Assembly: GCF_003324165.1 (NCBI RefSeq)
Contig: NW_025407893.1
Location: 1-58,294, forward strand
Direction: 5' to 3'
DNA: 58,294 nucleotides
Origin: Naegleria lovaniensis
Lineage: Eukaryota > Heterolobosea > Eutetramitea > Acrasida > Naegleriidae
Shown piece by piece: positions 42,046-53,361 of this stretch. A program made the translations under genes and the position numbers. Below the pieces are notes generated by a model that ran no database searches, had not been told where the DNA came from, and saw nothing but the letters and a program-made list of their open reading frames with translations. The number at the start of each line of letters is the position of its first letter. The stretch's first letter is position 1.

Positions 42046-43650
42046 CTATTGGCTCAGTGATTCATCCGTTTGCAATTTAGAAAAATCCAAGTCATGCGAA
42101 GTATCCATCTTATCTTCAGTCGTGAAGCTTGAGGAAGGAGTTGCAGTTGTACTACTAGTCGTATTGCTGTGGTGTGTTTGTTGCAACAACTGCTTACTCT
42201 GAGAAGCGGTTTGCATGTGATGAATATTTGCAAGGCTATGTATCACACTGTTCATCACATTGTTTGCACTGTTCATGACTTGATTCATTGAAGTAGTATG
42301 AGCAGTATTATTATTATTACTCATCACATGCTGAATACTTGAATTGGATGATACTAAACTTTTGAAATAATACAAATCGACTGATTTCACAGCAATAAAT
42401 TCAACATATTCCAATCTCATCATTTTCAATAACAATACACAATTATATCCATATCTAATGGGTAACAAAATACACCCAGCATTATGACTTGCACAATCAA
42501 TGCACCATCTCAAATCATATTTCACTGAATGATCGTCATGCAAATGAATATCCATATTTGGTATTTCAACATTTAATTGAATGGAACCAGTAATAGGAAT
42601 GTAGAGTAATGGTTTATCATCAATGTATTCACTTTCAATTCTAAAACAGTCACTCCAATTCTTTGTTTGTGACTCGTTGTCATAAACACATGAATTTGAA
42701 AAGTATTTGATTCGATTGGCATGTCTTGTAATTTCCATTTCTAATTGTTTGGAATTTCCAATTCGAATGTGAAAATAAGAATTTTGATTGTTGGGCACGG
42801 TATTGCAACATTCAGATAATAATTTCATGGAATGAGCATCTACAAGAAATTTCAAAGTATTCTTTGGAATGTTTGTAGAGGCAGAGGATGGAATTTGAGT
42901 GATACAATGATTATTGGTATCATTCAACATGATGTTGGATGATGATTGATTCATCAGAGTATTATTATTATTATTAGTAGTAGTAGTAGTAGTAATGGTG
43001 TTACTAGTAGTATTATTAATATTATTATTAATATTATTATTCATATTCATATTGGAAGAAGAAGAAGGTTGAATGTTTGTAAGATCTGCCACGACTCGAT
43101 TCTTGGACAATGTTTGAAGACCATAATTATTCGTTTCATCAAGTACTTGAGAACTTGTTGTTGTTGTTGTTGTTATGGGTGTCACCATGGTATGGTTCAT
43201 CATGATTGTTGGCGCTATAAGAGTGGTCGGACTTGTGGATGTGGAAAATGTCGTGGAGTGAGTGGTGTTGCTAGTGGTGGTTAATTTGTGATGAAACGAT
43301 TCTTCTTCATTATTCGTCACTAGTGCACCACCACCACCACTGCTCGTACTAGCAATCGTAGAATGAACATTTACAGCAGAGTTATGAGCAGAAGGTTGAG
43401 TTGGTTTTTGTACTTGTTTGATACTAATTTTTGAATGTTGTTTGTTGAGAATGTGATCTGGTGGTAAATTTGAATACTTGTTGTTGTTCATGTTGTTGTG
43501 AGGATGGTTCGGAGTACTAGTTAGAGGAAATGATGAGGCTATTGTTGAAGGATGATTTGTGGAGGGAACCATGGGTGGTTGAGAATGAGTATTAAAATTA
43601 TTGTTGTTGTTGCTTTCCATTTTGTTTTGTGGTGTGTTTGTGGCTTGCAT
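42046..43650 (-). CDS. unrecognised protein with low-complexity N-terminal half
   Basis: Single exon, 534 residues, ATG at 43650 following an A7 run. Residues 1-260 are Asn/Thr/Ser/His-rich. Residues ~265-420 form a compact region that could be a beta-rich domain: LKFLVDAHSMKLLSECCNTV, YFHIRIGNSKQLEMEI, PITGSIQLNVEIPNMD, LRWCIDCASHNAGCILLPI. It contains six Cys, including a CIDC pair. The C-terminal ~110 residues are again Asn/Ser/Thr/Gln-rich. No membrane segment or signal. I do not recognise the family; a DNA- or RNA-associated regulatory role would only be a guess from composition. Confidence 0.6.
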   Translation of the reverse strand: MQATNTPQNKMESNNNNNFNTHSQPPMVPSTNHPSTIASSFPLTSTPNHPHNNMNNNKYSNLPPDHILNKQHSKISIKQVQKPTQPSAHNSAVNVHSTIASTSSGGGGALVTNNEEESFHHKLTTTSNTTHSTTFSTSTSPTTLIAPTIMMNHTMVTPITTTTTTSSQVLDETNNYGLQTLSKNRVVADLTNIQPSSSSNMNMNNNINNNINNTTSNTITTTTTTNNNNNTLMNQSSSNIMLNDTNNHCITQIPSSASTNIPKNTLKFLVDAHSMKLLSECCNTVPNNQNSYFHIRIGNSKQLEMEITRHANRIKYFSNSCVYDNESQTKNWSDCFRIESEYIDDKPLLYIPITGSIQLNVEIPNMDIHLHDDHSVKYDLRWCIDCASHNAGCILLPIRYGYNCVLLLKMMRLEYVEFIAVKSVDLYYFKSLVSSNSSIQHVMSNNNNTAHTTSMNQVMNSANNVMNSVIHSLANIHHMQTASQSKQLLQQTHHSNTTSSTTATPSSSFTTEDKMDTSHDLDFSKLQTDESLSQ

Positions 43651-43792
43651 TTTTTTCAAGAATTCTTTTTGGCAGTTGACATTTTTGTGAATTAGGCAAG
43701 ATGAGAGTATGGAAAATAGTGCTGGTGATATAAATTATGATCGAGTGAGTTTTAAAATTTCAAAAATACTAGTGTTTAATTCATGTCACACA

Positions 43793-44884
43793 CTATTTGA
43801 TAAAATTCCTATCGTACAATGCACTAAATCTATAGGCTCTATTTTCAGTATAAAAAAGTCTCAAATAGTCTTGTGGAGTGAGAAGATCCTTCTTGGTGAT
43901 TAATCGATTTTGATATTCTTCATTGAGTTTTCTTTTTTGAAGAATGGAATATGAATTTTGATGAGAAATATTCTGTTGAATGAGTTCATCAAGTGATTTA
44001 GAAGTGTGGTTAGAATGGTTGAGGTCTAGATCCTTATTCACAATATAATTTTGAGTCAAATGTCGAAATTCTTCATCTCTTGTACTTGCTATTTTCAAAT
44101 CATACATTAAATCATTGGAGACCTTATTATTTCTAATTAACTCTGAGATGGTATCATATTTGATTGAATGTAGTTGCAAATATAAAAACCATAAATGTTC
44201 CATATCTATTTGCTTTCCATTCCGAAGTGTGAATATATGTGAGTCTAATGGGTGTATTAAATCTTCTTCTGGAGTATTGGGAGGATTTGAATCTAATTTC
44301 ATTTCTTGCCAATAATCATGCCATTCTTTTGAAAAATTAAAAGCATTTTCATTTAATAAATCAAATTCAGATTCAAAAGGATAGGGAGTGTCAAATTTCA
44401 CTAAAAACGCAGTCTCTTTTTTATGATACAATCTACTTCTAAATACGTTTGTTAGATCAATAGCTGGAATTCCAGTCCAATAACTGATGGTTTCATCTGC
44501 TGATGACTCTTTAAGATCAAAATATGCGAACACCACAACAGACAAAATTCCTGCAGAGGCAACAGAGCGAAATGGTTCAGGAATTTTATAAAGGAATCTT
44601 GTTATAATACTCACTCGGGATGAACAAGTTGATGTAAAGGATAGAAGAGCCTCTTTTGAAATGGAATTGGAAAAGGTACTAGGTGTGAGGCTTGAAAGGA
44701 AGGAATAATAAGACTTGAAGGATGATAATTTGAAGAGAGGAGAGAACCATGATGAAGTTGTTCTATGATTGGTTGTTGTTGCTGTTTTATTGTAATTGAT
44801 AGGGTTGGATTTTAAAATCGGAGATGATGATTTCGGAGAGCATGTTCGTTCGTTGGGTTCGTTGGGGTCTGCTGGTTTTTGCAT
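43793..44884 (-). CDS. unrecognised protein with one hydrophobic segment
   Basis: Single exon, 363 residues, ATG preceded by an A6 run. A Ser/Asn/Thr-rich start (~1-90) leads to FRSVASAGILSVVVFAYFDL (~115-134), a possible membrane helix. After it comes a soluble, charged helical part with FDTPYPFESEFDLLNENAF, WHDYWQEMKL, RNGKQIDMEHLWFLYLQL and a Gln/Asn-rich end. The basic N-terminus before the helix would suit a mitochondrial inner-membrane protein, but this is weak inference. No family recognised. It is tandem with the genes on both sides. Confidence 0.6.
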   Translation of the reverse strand: MQKPADPNEPNERTCSPKSSSPILKSNPINYNKTATTTNHRTTSSWFSPLFKLSSFKSYYSFLSSLTPSTFSNSISKEALLSFTSTCSSRVSIITRFLYKIPEPFRSVASAGILSVVVFAYFDLKESSADETISYWTGIPAIDLTNVFRSRLYHKKETAFLVKFDTPYPFESEFDLLNENAFNFSKEWHDYWQEMKLDSNPPNTPEEDLIHPLDSHIFTLRNGKQIDMEHLWFLYLQLHSIKYDTISELIRNNKVSNDLMYDLKIASTRDEEFRHLTQNYIVNKDLDLNHSNHTSKSLDELIQQNISHQNSYSILQKRKLNEEYQNRLITKKDLLTPQDYLRLFYTENRAYRFSALYDRNFIK

Positions 44885-44989
44885 TTTTTAAATGTATTTT
44901 AATCTGTGCGGAGAGACTTTTCAATGAATCGAGATGTGTTTTTCATAAAATTTTATAATTCTCGTCCTTGTCATGGTGCTCCTCAACAA

Positions 44990-47900
44990 TCACTTGCGAG
45001 ATGGTTTCTTCTTTCTTGAATTTCTATCAAGTTGCTGTATCGTTGTTGTTCTTTGTTCCATCACGGACAAGTAAACTTGATGCATATCATCAGAGATGTT
45101 CAAATGGTTCTGTATCCATTCCCATACTTGTTTGATGTGATAAGGTTTGTGAAAATTTTTGGAAATACATGCACCCAATTCCAGTAACAATTGCACCATT
45201 TGTTTCAAATATTCTCTATCAGAGAGCTCACAAATTGTTAATTCTTGAATTCTCTCAACAATGTTTTTCATATCCAAATACTTGTCAAAGAGTATGTCTA
45301 ACTCTTCCAGCGACAATAGAGGAGATAGATGTTGTAGAAATTGTCTATTCTTGGTTGATTTACATCCACTCTTTAACACTTGTTCAAAATCTTCATCTGT
45401 ATAATATTTATGTATTTGAAGGAATGTATTGAATGGAACAATGAGAAAATCATCATTTTCAATTTCAATATTGAAAAATGAACAACGACGTGTACTTGTA
45501 GTGATACTCGTTCCTTTGGGATGAGACTTGTTCGATGCAGTCAAAACGATATCATTCAATTCCATTAACATTTTTTCTAAAAATTTTGAATGATAAATTT
45601 TGATTAAATCTCCACTCCAGTGATTTCCATGACGTTGTGGTCGTTGAGTAGATGAATAGTTCAATAAATATTCCATATTTGGATACTTTTGATAGATGGA
45701 AATAAGAGATTGAATATCATCATTACTATACCATGTAAATGCATTATCCAAAGTTAAATTTAAAAATTGACTTTGATAATCATATTCTTTCCATTGTGTA
45801 TACATGGTGGATATAGAATAGTAATCTTTGTGTTTCTTCTTTTGTTGTAAAATTGCTTTCAATTCCTTATTTTTCATTCTACTTAGAATATTACTATTAT
45901 AGTAATCAATATCAATGGATGAATTTCGTTTCATATGAGAGGATACTTTAGTAGCCATTGTGAGCTTTTCGTGAGCAAATTGTAACACTTTTTCTTCAAT
46001 AGAATTTCTTATTAAAAACTTGTAAACATAGACTGTTTTTGTTTGACCAATTCGATGACATCGATTTGTAGCTTGATCATCATTGTGTGGATTCCACATC
46101 ATATCAAATTCAATTACAACATTAGCAGAGACTAAATTCTATGGAATGATTCATGCATGTATCAACAAGAATCTAGATCAAATAGAGTAAACTTACCAAT
46201 CCCAAACCACCTGCTTTTGTGCTCAATAGAAATACAAAATCTTGAGAATTTTCGTGTTGAAAACTTTCAATAGAAAGTTCACGTTCTTCCATCGATTTGC
46301 TACCATCTAATCGTTGATATCGATAATTCTTACAAATGAGATAGTATTCAATCATATCCAATGTGGTTGTATATTGACTAAATATAACAACCTTATTTTG
46401 TTCACTAAAATGTTTTTCAAGTAAATAATCCAACACAATAAATTTGCTACTTGTTTGAATGACTTTCTTTAACATGTATTCACGAGTGAGAGTCGAGAGA
46501 AATTTGGAAAAATATTGAGAATTAAAGATGGGATCTGTTTCAGAAGCGTAAGCAGGTGTCTGGCTTGTGGATGATTTGGTTGAGAGGTCATTACTAAATA
46601 CGTGTGAGCTCTTATCTAATAAATAAATAAATGGATGATTGGCAATTTTCATACAGTCAATCACATTTTGAAGAGAATTCTCTGCGTCATCTTCTTCTTC
46701 CATTTGTTCTCTAACAAATCTGAAACAATCTTCTTGAAGAGGAGTGGGCTCTAATAATAGAATATATTCTTCTTTAGGTTTGATGACATTGCTTAAAACT
46801 TCTTCTTTGTTTCTACGAAGCATAATTTGTTTAATTCTTGATCCAAATTCCTTGATATTCGTTTCATATAATTTTTTAAAATCTTTGAGAGAGTCATTGA
46901 AAGGTTTTGTTTGATTTAAAAATTTCAAAAGAGAATAAAATTGTGATAAATTATTTTGAAGTGGTGTTCCAGTTAACAACAGAATGGCCTCAGATTTGAG
47001 TTGTTTCATCTTTTTGTAAACCTTACTATTTTGATTAGATAGAAAGTGAGCTTCATCAATCACTATATATTTCCAATAGATTGTGTCAAATACATGTTGA
47101 CGAGAAAGTGATTCCTTTGTTGTAATGACAACATTAGGTAATAGATATCTATTTTGAATAGATTCATCTACAAACACAGCATATTTTTGAAGAGCTCTCT
47201 TTTTTTCAATACTTCCATAATATGCTAGAACATTAATGGGTTCAACTTGCCACTTTTTGAATTCATTGACCCAATTACCTAGAATAGATTTTGGTACAAC
47301 AATGAGAAAAGGTCCTTTGATTTTTTCAAACTTGATTAAATAATTAATGGTTGAAATGACTTGAACAGTTTTACCAATACCCTGTTATTGAGATGATCGT
47401 GCGAATGGAAAGTAATGGTAGTAGTAGTAGTATTGCGGATAACAAAAGGTCAAACAGAATATTCAGAAAAGAGCACGTATGATACATACCATATCATCTG
47501 CAAGAATGACATTCTTCCTTTCTAAATAGTTTTTCAATAACCACAAAACCCCTTCTGTTTGGTATTTATGAAGCGAAAGTCCACTATTGTTACTATACAT
47601 GGTGAATAAAAATATGGACATGTCTGTTTCATCAAAAGTATTGGGACTAGTTGGTGATTCACTTGATGACGAAGACATTAAATATTTGTTTGCAATTTTA
47701 TGATTATACTCTTCAATTAATGGTTCAGTAATTCCAAATTGCAATTTGTTTTCATCATCGTTAGGAATGGAAATGACTTTGTTAGCCTTGTTGAGTAATG
47801 TAATAGTTCTGGAAGTTACTTTGAGAATGACATCCAATTGATGAGCCTTTGAGTTGAGATGGGTTTCATCATCATCCGATAATTCATCATCATTTTCTTC

Positions 47901-48011
47901 ATCGGAGGTTTGGATGGTTTCTTCTTCATCGGATTTCACTCTTTTTGATGATTTTAAATCACTGCTGTCGGAAGTGTTGTTGGGGGTATGAGAGCGTTTG
48001 TTTTGAGTCAT
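44990..48011 (-). CDS. SNF2-family DNA-dependent ATPase
   Basis: Exons 48011-47490, 47381-46197 and 46138-44990, with introns of 108 and 58 nt, all phase 0; 951 residues. An acidic Ser/Asp-rich leader is followed by LSLHKYQTEGVLWLL, the P-loop ADDM/GIGKT (intron 1 lies inside it, ~174), VPKSILGNW, VIDEAH (~284), LTGTPLQNN, then VVIFSQYT, YQRLDGS, STKAGGLGL/NLVSANVVIEFD (intron 2) and ATNRCHRIGQT (~600). The motifs place it in the main SNF2 branch (ISWI/CHD/LSH/INO80-like) rather than the SMARCAL1 branch of the window's other helicase. The 330-residue C-terminus has no chromo-, SANT- or bromodomain that I can see, so the subfamily stays open. Confidence 0.87.
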
Positions 48012-48234
48012 TTTTTTTTGGCGCAACAACAATAACTCGCATCGAGTAACCACTCGAACCAGGTTGTCATTGCTAAAATTTATTCAGTCCTATATCGATG
48101 TTCAGGAGGTGAAACACAGGTCACAGACTGGTTGGTTCATTGGTCGGTTGCATCAAAAGATTTTTAATTTACTAATTACGACCTCGAGAGTATCAGCAAG
48201 GCCATTACTTTCATTGTTGTTTCTAAAACAATTT

Positions 48235-49518
48235 CTAATTAAAAGTACTATATCTATGAGCTGCTGGTGGTATTGAAGAGTTCACTGAATTGTAATTATG
48301 ATGTTCTTCAACAATTCTAGATTTTCTTCTTCTCATCCATTCACATCCTCGATCGAATAAAGCTCCAATAATTGCAATCACAAATAATCCAAGTAAAATA
48401 CTTCCACCAATAGTGACAATGATATAACATGGCAATCCAAACATGGAGCAAGTATAGTCAGGTGTAATTTTTCCACACGATTGTTCACAATAAGCACAAG
48501 GACAAATTAAAGAGCATTGAAACAGAGTGCCATTGTAGTAAGATAATTGATCACTCACTGGTTTTTGTTCTTGTACGTTCAATCTTTGTAACAAGTTTCT
48601 CACTCTCTTTCTATCTTGTGTTGCTGATCGAATTTCCTTCTTGTAATCATTTTCTGTTAAATCATCATAAATATCTTCGACATCTTTTGGTACTCGGAGT
48701 GGTTTCAATCTTTTGGTAATTGTAATTCTTTCATGGAGAATGCCACTTGTCGTATCAAACGCATCGAGTTTTTGAAAAACATAGGTAATGTTTGGATTTG
48801 GTGTTGATTTTTGAATAAGACCTTGAAGAAATGCTTGAACGTTAGGATATTGTTCTTTGACTGGTTGTGCTGCCATCTTGTCATCTTTGCAATTCGCCCA
48901 TAAATCATTTTGGAAATCAGTAGACAGATAAAAATCTACTTGTGCAATATAGTCTTTGTATTTAGGAATTGGATTCATGGCAGAAATAGCAACAAATGTA
49001 TCTTGTTGATTATTGCATGTAAAGTCACACCACATTTTCTTCATATTCAAGACACATGCTGGACATCTCCAAAATCTTTTATCATGAATTCCAATCATTT
49101 GACGTAATGACCATTGTTCATTTGACCATTGTCAAGAATGTATCACAATCCAAAATCATTTTCATATGAGAAAAAAAATGTCAACCTACACCATATCAAG
49201 CAACACAAAATTGTCCTTCATCTTGTCTACTTGTGTGGTATTGCAACACACTGTTTGAGAAGCTAAATGTGGACACATTGCTGATAAAACATTTTCATAA
49301 TCGCTTGGTAAATGAAAAGGTGTTTTCCAAGGAACGGTTGGATAATCAGTTCCGTTTTGGAACCCGTTAGAAGTCATGACACATCCTCCGAGAGTCAATT
49401 GTACCATCATCATTGTCAATACTATTAATGTGAGAGAATAAATTAAAAAGATTTTCATCGGAGATGGAGCGGTGTTGTTGGTGTGTCGGTGTTGAGATTG
49501 ATGAATGAGAAGAGGCAT
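48235..49518 (-). CDS. stand-alone NPC1 N-terminal-domain protein, single-pass membrane
   Basis: Exons 49518-49190 and 49075-48235; intron 114 nt (donor GTAGGT, acceptor AAAAG), phase 2; 389 residues. The join gives TQVDKMKDNFVLLDMV/FWRCPACVLN, colinear with human NPC1 [21 protein letters not shown]. A signal peptide (~21-45, MKIFLIYSLTLIVL...) precedes the Cys-rich domain with MCPHLAS...VCCN, CPACVLNMKKMWCDFTC and LICPCAYCEQSCG. One membrane helix follows (~327-350, IVTIGGSILLGLFVIAIIGAL), then a ~38-residue basic tail. In NPC1 this domain binds cholesterol in the lysosome lumen and is followed by 13 membrane helices with the sterol-sensing domain, all absent here. It may be a sterol receptor or carrier on endosomes. 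Confidence 0.78.
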
Positions 49519-49727
49519 TTTTTTTAAGGCTTTTCCTTGAGGTGCGTGTTTGCATGCAAGAGGGTCAGACTTGGAGTACTCTCACACGTCCCAACAAATA
49601 TGATGCTTCAAAGGAACACAAGTGTGCAATGAAAGGCATGTCAGCATACCATTGGTATCTGTATGTTGTATTTATACAACTCAATATTTTGTTTATTTAC
49701 AATTTAAAACGGTGCTTCGTTCATGAA

Positions 49728-50900
49728 TTAGTTCAAAAAATTGTCAAATAAATCGAATAATGGTTTGTTGTTACCTTTGTTTGCAATTTGTTGTTTGAGA
49801 TTGAGAATTTTGTTTCTGAGCATTAAATTTTCGTTTTGGACTTGTTGCGAATGATTTCTTTCTTCGTCTAACAACATGGTTAACGTTTGAATTTCTTCTG
49901 ATTGTCGTCTTGTGAGACTTTCTAATGTTTTCAATCGTTGTTCCAGTTCTTCATTGTTCTTGACCAAGGAAGGTACATTGAGTGTTAATAATGTTTGATT
50001 CGATGAAGTCTGATTCAATACTTGCTTGTTGTTGTCCATAGTTGTGGGAAGAGAGACAGGAGTGGATGTTGTCTGAGCCTTGGTATCACTTGTTGTTTCA
50101 GCTTGATTCGATTTCAATTGTACAATGGTTGCTTCATACATGGCATACGATGCCATCTTGTAAGAATCTCCACTAAAAACATGGTTGTATGTTTCAACTG
50201 AACTCGTTGAAAATAATTCTTTCAAATGATTGTCAACATCATGAATGTCTTTGAACAAGTAAAAACCACCTCCTCCTCCTTTTTCAAATCTTCTAGGATG
50301 TGAATCGAATATATACCAAGAATAGAATTTTTCATTACTGCACTGTCCATCGTGTAAGATGGCAATGGTTTCAGGAGGTTTGGTCAATACGACAGCTGTA
50401 ATGTGCTTATCGTTTTGTAGTGAGTGTACTTCAATTTCCTTCAATAATTGCATGAAAATATTATTGTCTCTTAATTTACCAATGAACATGGATTTGAGTT
50501 CGAGATTCTTCTTGTAATGATCCACACTATTGTATACTTCGTCACATGAAGTGTATCCCACTCGTCGATCATTACAAACACCAACTGTCATGATATGTTC
50601 GATATCAGAAATTATTTGCTTTTTAAGTTCATCAACATAGGCATCTAAACTGTTGTCGAGATGTAGACCACTCTTGGTCATAAATTGTTCATCAATCACA
50701 CAACAATAGTGTCTCATTCTCTTGTAGTTTCGGAGGAAATGTTCAACGGCTGCAAGACAAATATAGGTACATGATGCTTCACCACCTTTATAACTGAATT
50801 GTGATTTTGGAGAGAGAATGGACTTGTCATAGTATCTACCGGCAATCCGTGGTGATTGGTTATTATTGGGAGAGGTAAAATTGGAGAATGGATTGAACAT
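49728..50900 (-). CDS. cysteine-peptidase-like protein (C76/tegument-DUB-like fold) with C-terminal coiled coil
   Basis: Single exon, 390 residues from the ATG at 50900. The N-terminal half has YKGGEASCTYICLAAVEHFL (~38-57), a Cys at the start of a helix, then ~90 residues later ITAVVLTKPPETIAIL and YSWYIFDSHPRRF (~195-210), giving a possible Cys-His pair with Asp two residues before His. This order is that of the papain-like C76 family (large tegument deubiquitinases of herpesviruses), of which cellular relatives would be expected; here it is a host-type gene in ordinary context. A Ser/Thr linker and a coiled coil (~305-375, EELEQRLKTLESL...LRNKILNLKQQI) follow. Deubiquitinase activity is inference only. 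Confidence 0.55.
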   Translation of the reverse strand: MFNPFSNFTSPNNNQSPRIAGRYYDKSILSPKSQFSYKGGEASCTYICLAAVEHFLRNYKRMRHYCCVIDEQFMTKSGLHLDNSLDAYVDELKKQIISDIEHIMTVGVCNDRRVGYTSCDEVYNSVDHYKKNLELKSMFIGKLRDNNIFMQLLKEIEVHSLQNDKHITAVVLTKPPETIAILHDGQCSNEKFYSWYIFDSHPRRFEKGGGGGFYLFKDIHDVDNHLKELFSTSSVETYNHVFSGDSYKMASYAMYEATIVQLKSNQAETTSDTKAQTTSTPVSLPTTMDNNKQVLNQTSSNQTLLTLNVPSLVKNNEELEQRLKTLESLTRRQSEEIQTLTMLLDEERNHSQQVQNENLMLRNKILNLKQQIANKGNNKPLFDLFDNFLN

Positions 50901-51120
50901 GGTTATATTATTGTTGGTATTGGGAATCAATGATGTTGATCAAATACTGTCCGTGAAGAAGGCTTTAATTTGTGGTGGTTTCGACTGATTCACGCAAGCG
51001 TCGGAAACGAATATAACAGCAGCCTTCAATTAATTTTTTTGTTCGGAACTCAAATGGAAACTGGATTTATTTTGGTCTGAGCATTGAATGGTCAGATTTT
51101 GCAACAACAATGTAGTCATT
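50901..51120. other. intergenic spacer between two minus-strand genes
   Basis: 220 bp holding the 3' flank of CNOT10 and the promoter of the C76-like gene. AT-rich with a T6 run near 51035; no ORF or repeat of note. Confidence 0.4.
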
Positions 51121-53338
51121 TTAGAATTGGCGCAGATGGCCAAACGAATTTGCAATCAATTCCAAAGCTTGTTTTGTTTTACCCTCCACGATCAATACAT
51201 AGAGTTGTATCAAATAAAAATAAGGTTTCACTTCAGAGTGCAACGTTTGAGGGTCACTCGTGATATGATTCAGCGTTTGTTGAGCTTTTTCATAATTTCC
51301 TTGAATCACATGTATGACTGCTAAATTCAATAAGAGACCAAATTGTAACGTGGAATTATCTTGCTGTTGTTGCAAATATGACAATAGTGTTTGCAATTGT
51401 TGAGGTGAAATCAATTGAAAAATCTTTTCAGATTGATCGGTCGTCGTCAATGCTTCAAATGCATAACATAAAGCAATAATAGTATATTGAATGGGACATA
51501 TTCCTATGGATATAGAAGTATTATTGGAATACGCCAAGGAAAGGGATAAGATGGTTTTGCAATGGGAGAGTGATAACAGTGGATTGTCTAATGCGAGTGA
51601 AACATAGGCCAATTTCAGGGTAACATTCATTAGAGCTTGTTGTAATCGCACAAAGAATGAAACTTGGTAATGATCCTCATTAGTAACGTTCTCTCCCATT
51701 TGATATCGTTTTTTAAATTCATTAATCATCGTTTGTAAAATACTGAGGGCATTGTGAAAACATTTTTCTGCCATTTCCAATGACATTTCTTCAAGGACTT
51801 TCGGAGTGAATCTGTCATTCAGTAATTCTAAATGATATTTGTTTTGCTTCATCATTGGATCTTCGTGTCTAAGTAGATCAGTAGGTAAACAATGTTTAAC
51901 ACACCACATAAGTAGGTAAACAATGTTTGACACACCACATAATCACTACTTACGTTTGAACAAATTCTTTTTGGGTTGAAAACTTCTTCACTCCTAACTG
52001 ATTTCCCAGAACAGGCAATGAAACAGTTGGACTATTAGATAGACTATTTGTCATTTGTTGAAACGTTTCATGAATATCTTTCTTGAGTAGTCTTTGATTT
52101 TCACACAAAATACATTCACCCATTCGAATCCAAATATATGGATTGTCATACATTGATAGAGATGCTTTGTGGAAGAGTTCATAGGGCTCAAGGAATGGAT
52201 TGTTTTGCGAGAGACATCTAGCAACTTGTTCAATGTTTTTAGATTCTCTCAAAAGTAATTGAAAGGCGAGATTGTATTGAGCTTGAGCGTTTCCACTTTG
52301 TGAGGCCTTTGAAAAATAAAATTGAGACATTATTGATGGCTCCTTGTTGTCCATATGCAGAAACAAACAACCAAGGTTATTAAAATAAACCACTGGTGAA
52401 AGTCTCCCTCTGTGTTGTCCCAAAATTTCAATACATTCTTTCATCATTTGTGAGAAAGTTTCTTCATTGTTTGATTTCTTGGTAATTTTTAAAAAACAAT
52501 CCAATAGGCATAATTTAGTTGCCATCAAATCGTTAATATATTTGTTTTCGTTGTCCTTTGCAATAGCATTTTTAATAATCTGATTGGCAGAGTTTATATA
52601 TTCAAGTGTTGTACTCCAACTCTCCTTTCTTAGAACAGATATTTTAGACTTGTAGTAGAAAATGTTGAATTTAGATTCTGTGATTGAAAGCTCTGTAATG
52701 TTCAATTGAGGGAGAGATGGAATAGAGCTTTGAATGATGGACTGAAAGTTATTATCAATATATTTGATAACAATCAGTGTCTTTTCAACGCACTTCATGA
52801 CATCAATATAAATGTCTAATAATAAAAAGCATATTTTCAAAACTAAAAATTCATCATATTTCAATAACTGAGTTGTGTGTTGATCGTTCAGATCTAAACT
52901 CTCAAATAACGGTTCTAATAACTCTAACACTTTTTTATACTTTTCTTTTTTGTAGTATAACACGGCTTGATTATAAATTAAAATAGGAAATTGATGATTG
53001 GAATGTTTTTTTGTAGATTGTTTGATTTCTTCCAATTCTAAGAGTAATTTTTCTTCGGAAAATTCATTGTATAAATTACTACTATTGATCTCGCATAAAT
53101 ATTTGGTGATGGCCATATTATGTTTAATTTTGAATATTTCCGTTGTGTTGGTTGTATTTTTCAATAATTTGTTTAAATTTTCAATACACGATTCATATTC
53201 TTTCTTGTTGAAGTGGTACATAGCCAGTTGGTAAAAATCCATGGAAATGGATTGTTGTGTTGCATTGGAAAGAGATGAATGAGGAGACTGAAGAATTTTC
53301 GGAGGTGAAGCCGATGAGAAGGATGAAGCTGGGATCAT
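51121..53338 (-). CDS. CNOT10: CCR4-NOT complex subunit 10
   Basis: Exons 53338-51954 and 51868-51121; intron 85 nt (donor GTAAGT, acceptor ACTTAG), phase 2; 710 residues. A TPR-type helical protein. Segments matching CNOT10 are AMYHFNKKEYESCIENLNKL near the start, LIYNQAVLYYKKEKYKKVLELLE, VVYFNNLGCLFLHMDNKEPS, then YVSLALDNPLLSLSHCKTIL, and the last repeats NLAVIHVIQGNYEKAQQTLNHI and LYVLIVEGKTKQALELI. With CNOT11 this subunit binds the N-terminus of NOT1 in the cytosolic deadenylase complex. The human protein is ~744 residues, so length agrees. It is divergent from MED1 with only 23 bp between the two ATGs. Confidence 0.82.
51881..51942. repeat. 31-bp tandem duplication inside the CNOT10 intron
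   Basis: Two adjacent 31 bp copies, 51881-51911 and 51912-51942, differing at one base (GTAGGTAAACAATGTTT then A or G). They make up most of the 85 nt intron, so the ancestral intron was probably about 54 nt. Confidence 0.9.
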
Positions 53339-53361
53339 TTTTGATGACGCGATAAAAAAAA
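53339..53361. promoter_or_regulatory. 23-bp divergent intergenic region, CNOT10 / MED1
   Basis: Only TTTTGATGACGCGATAAAAA plus three A separates the two start codons, so each gene has an A run directly before its ATG and a shared GATGACGCGAT centre. Promoter elements or 5' ends must overlap the opposite coding region. Confidence 0.6.

Noticed and set aside
49728-50900. Viral insertion, because of the C76-like motifs
   Set aside because: Base composition, start context and neighbours are the same as for host genes, and no other virus-like gene is nearby.
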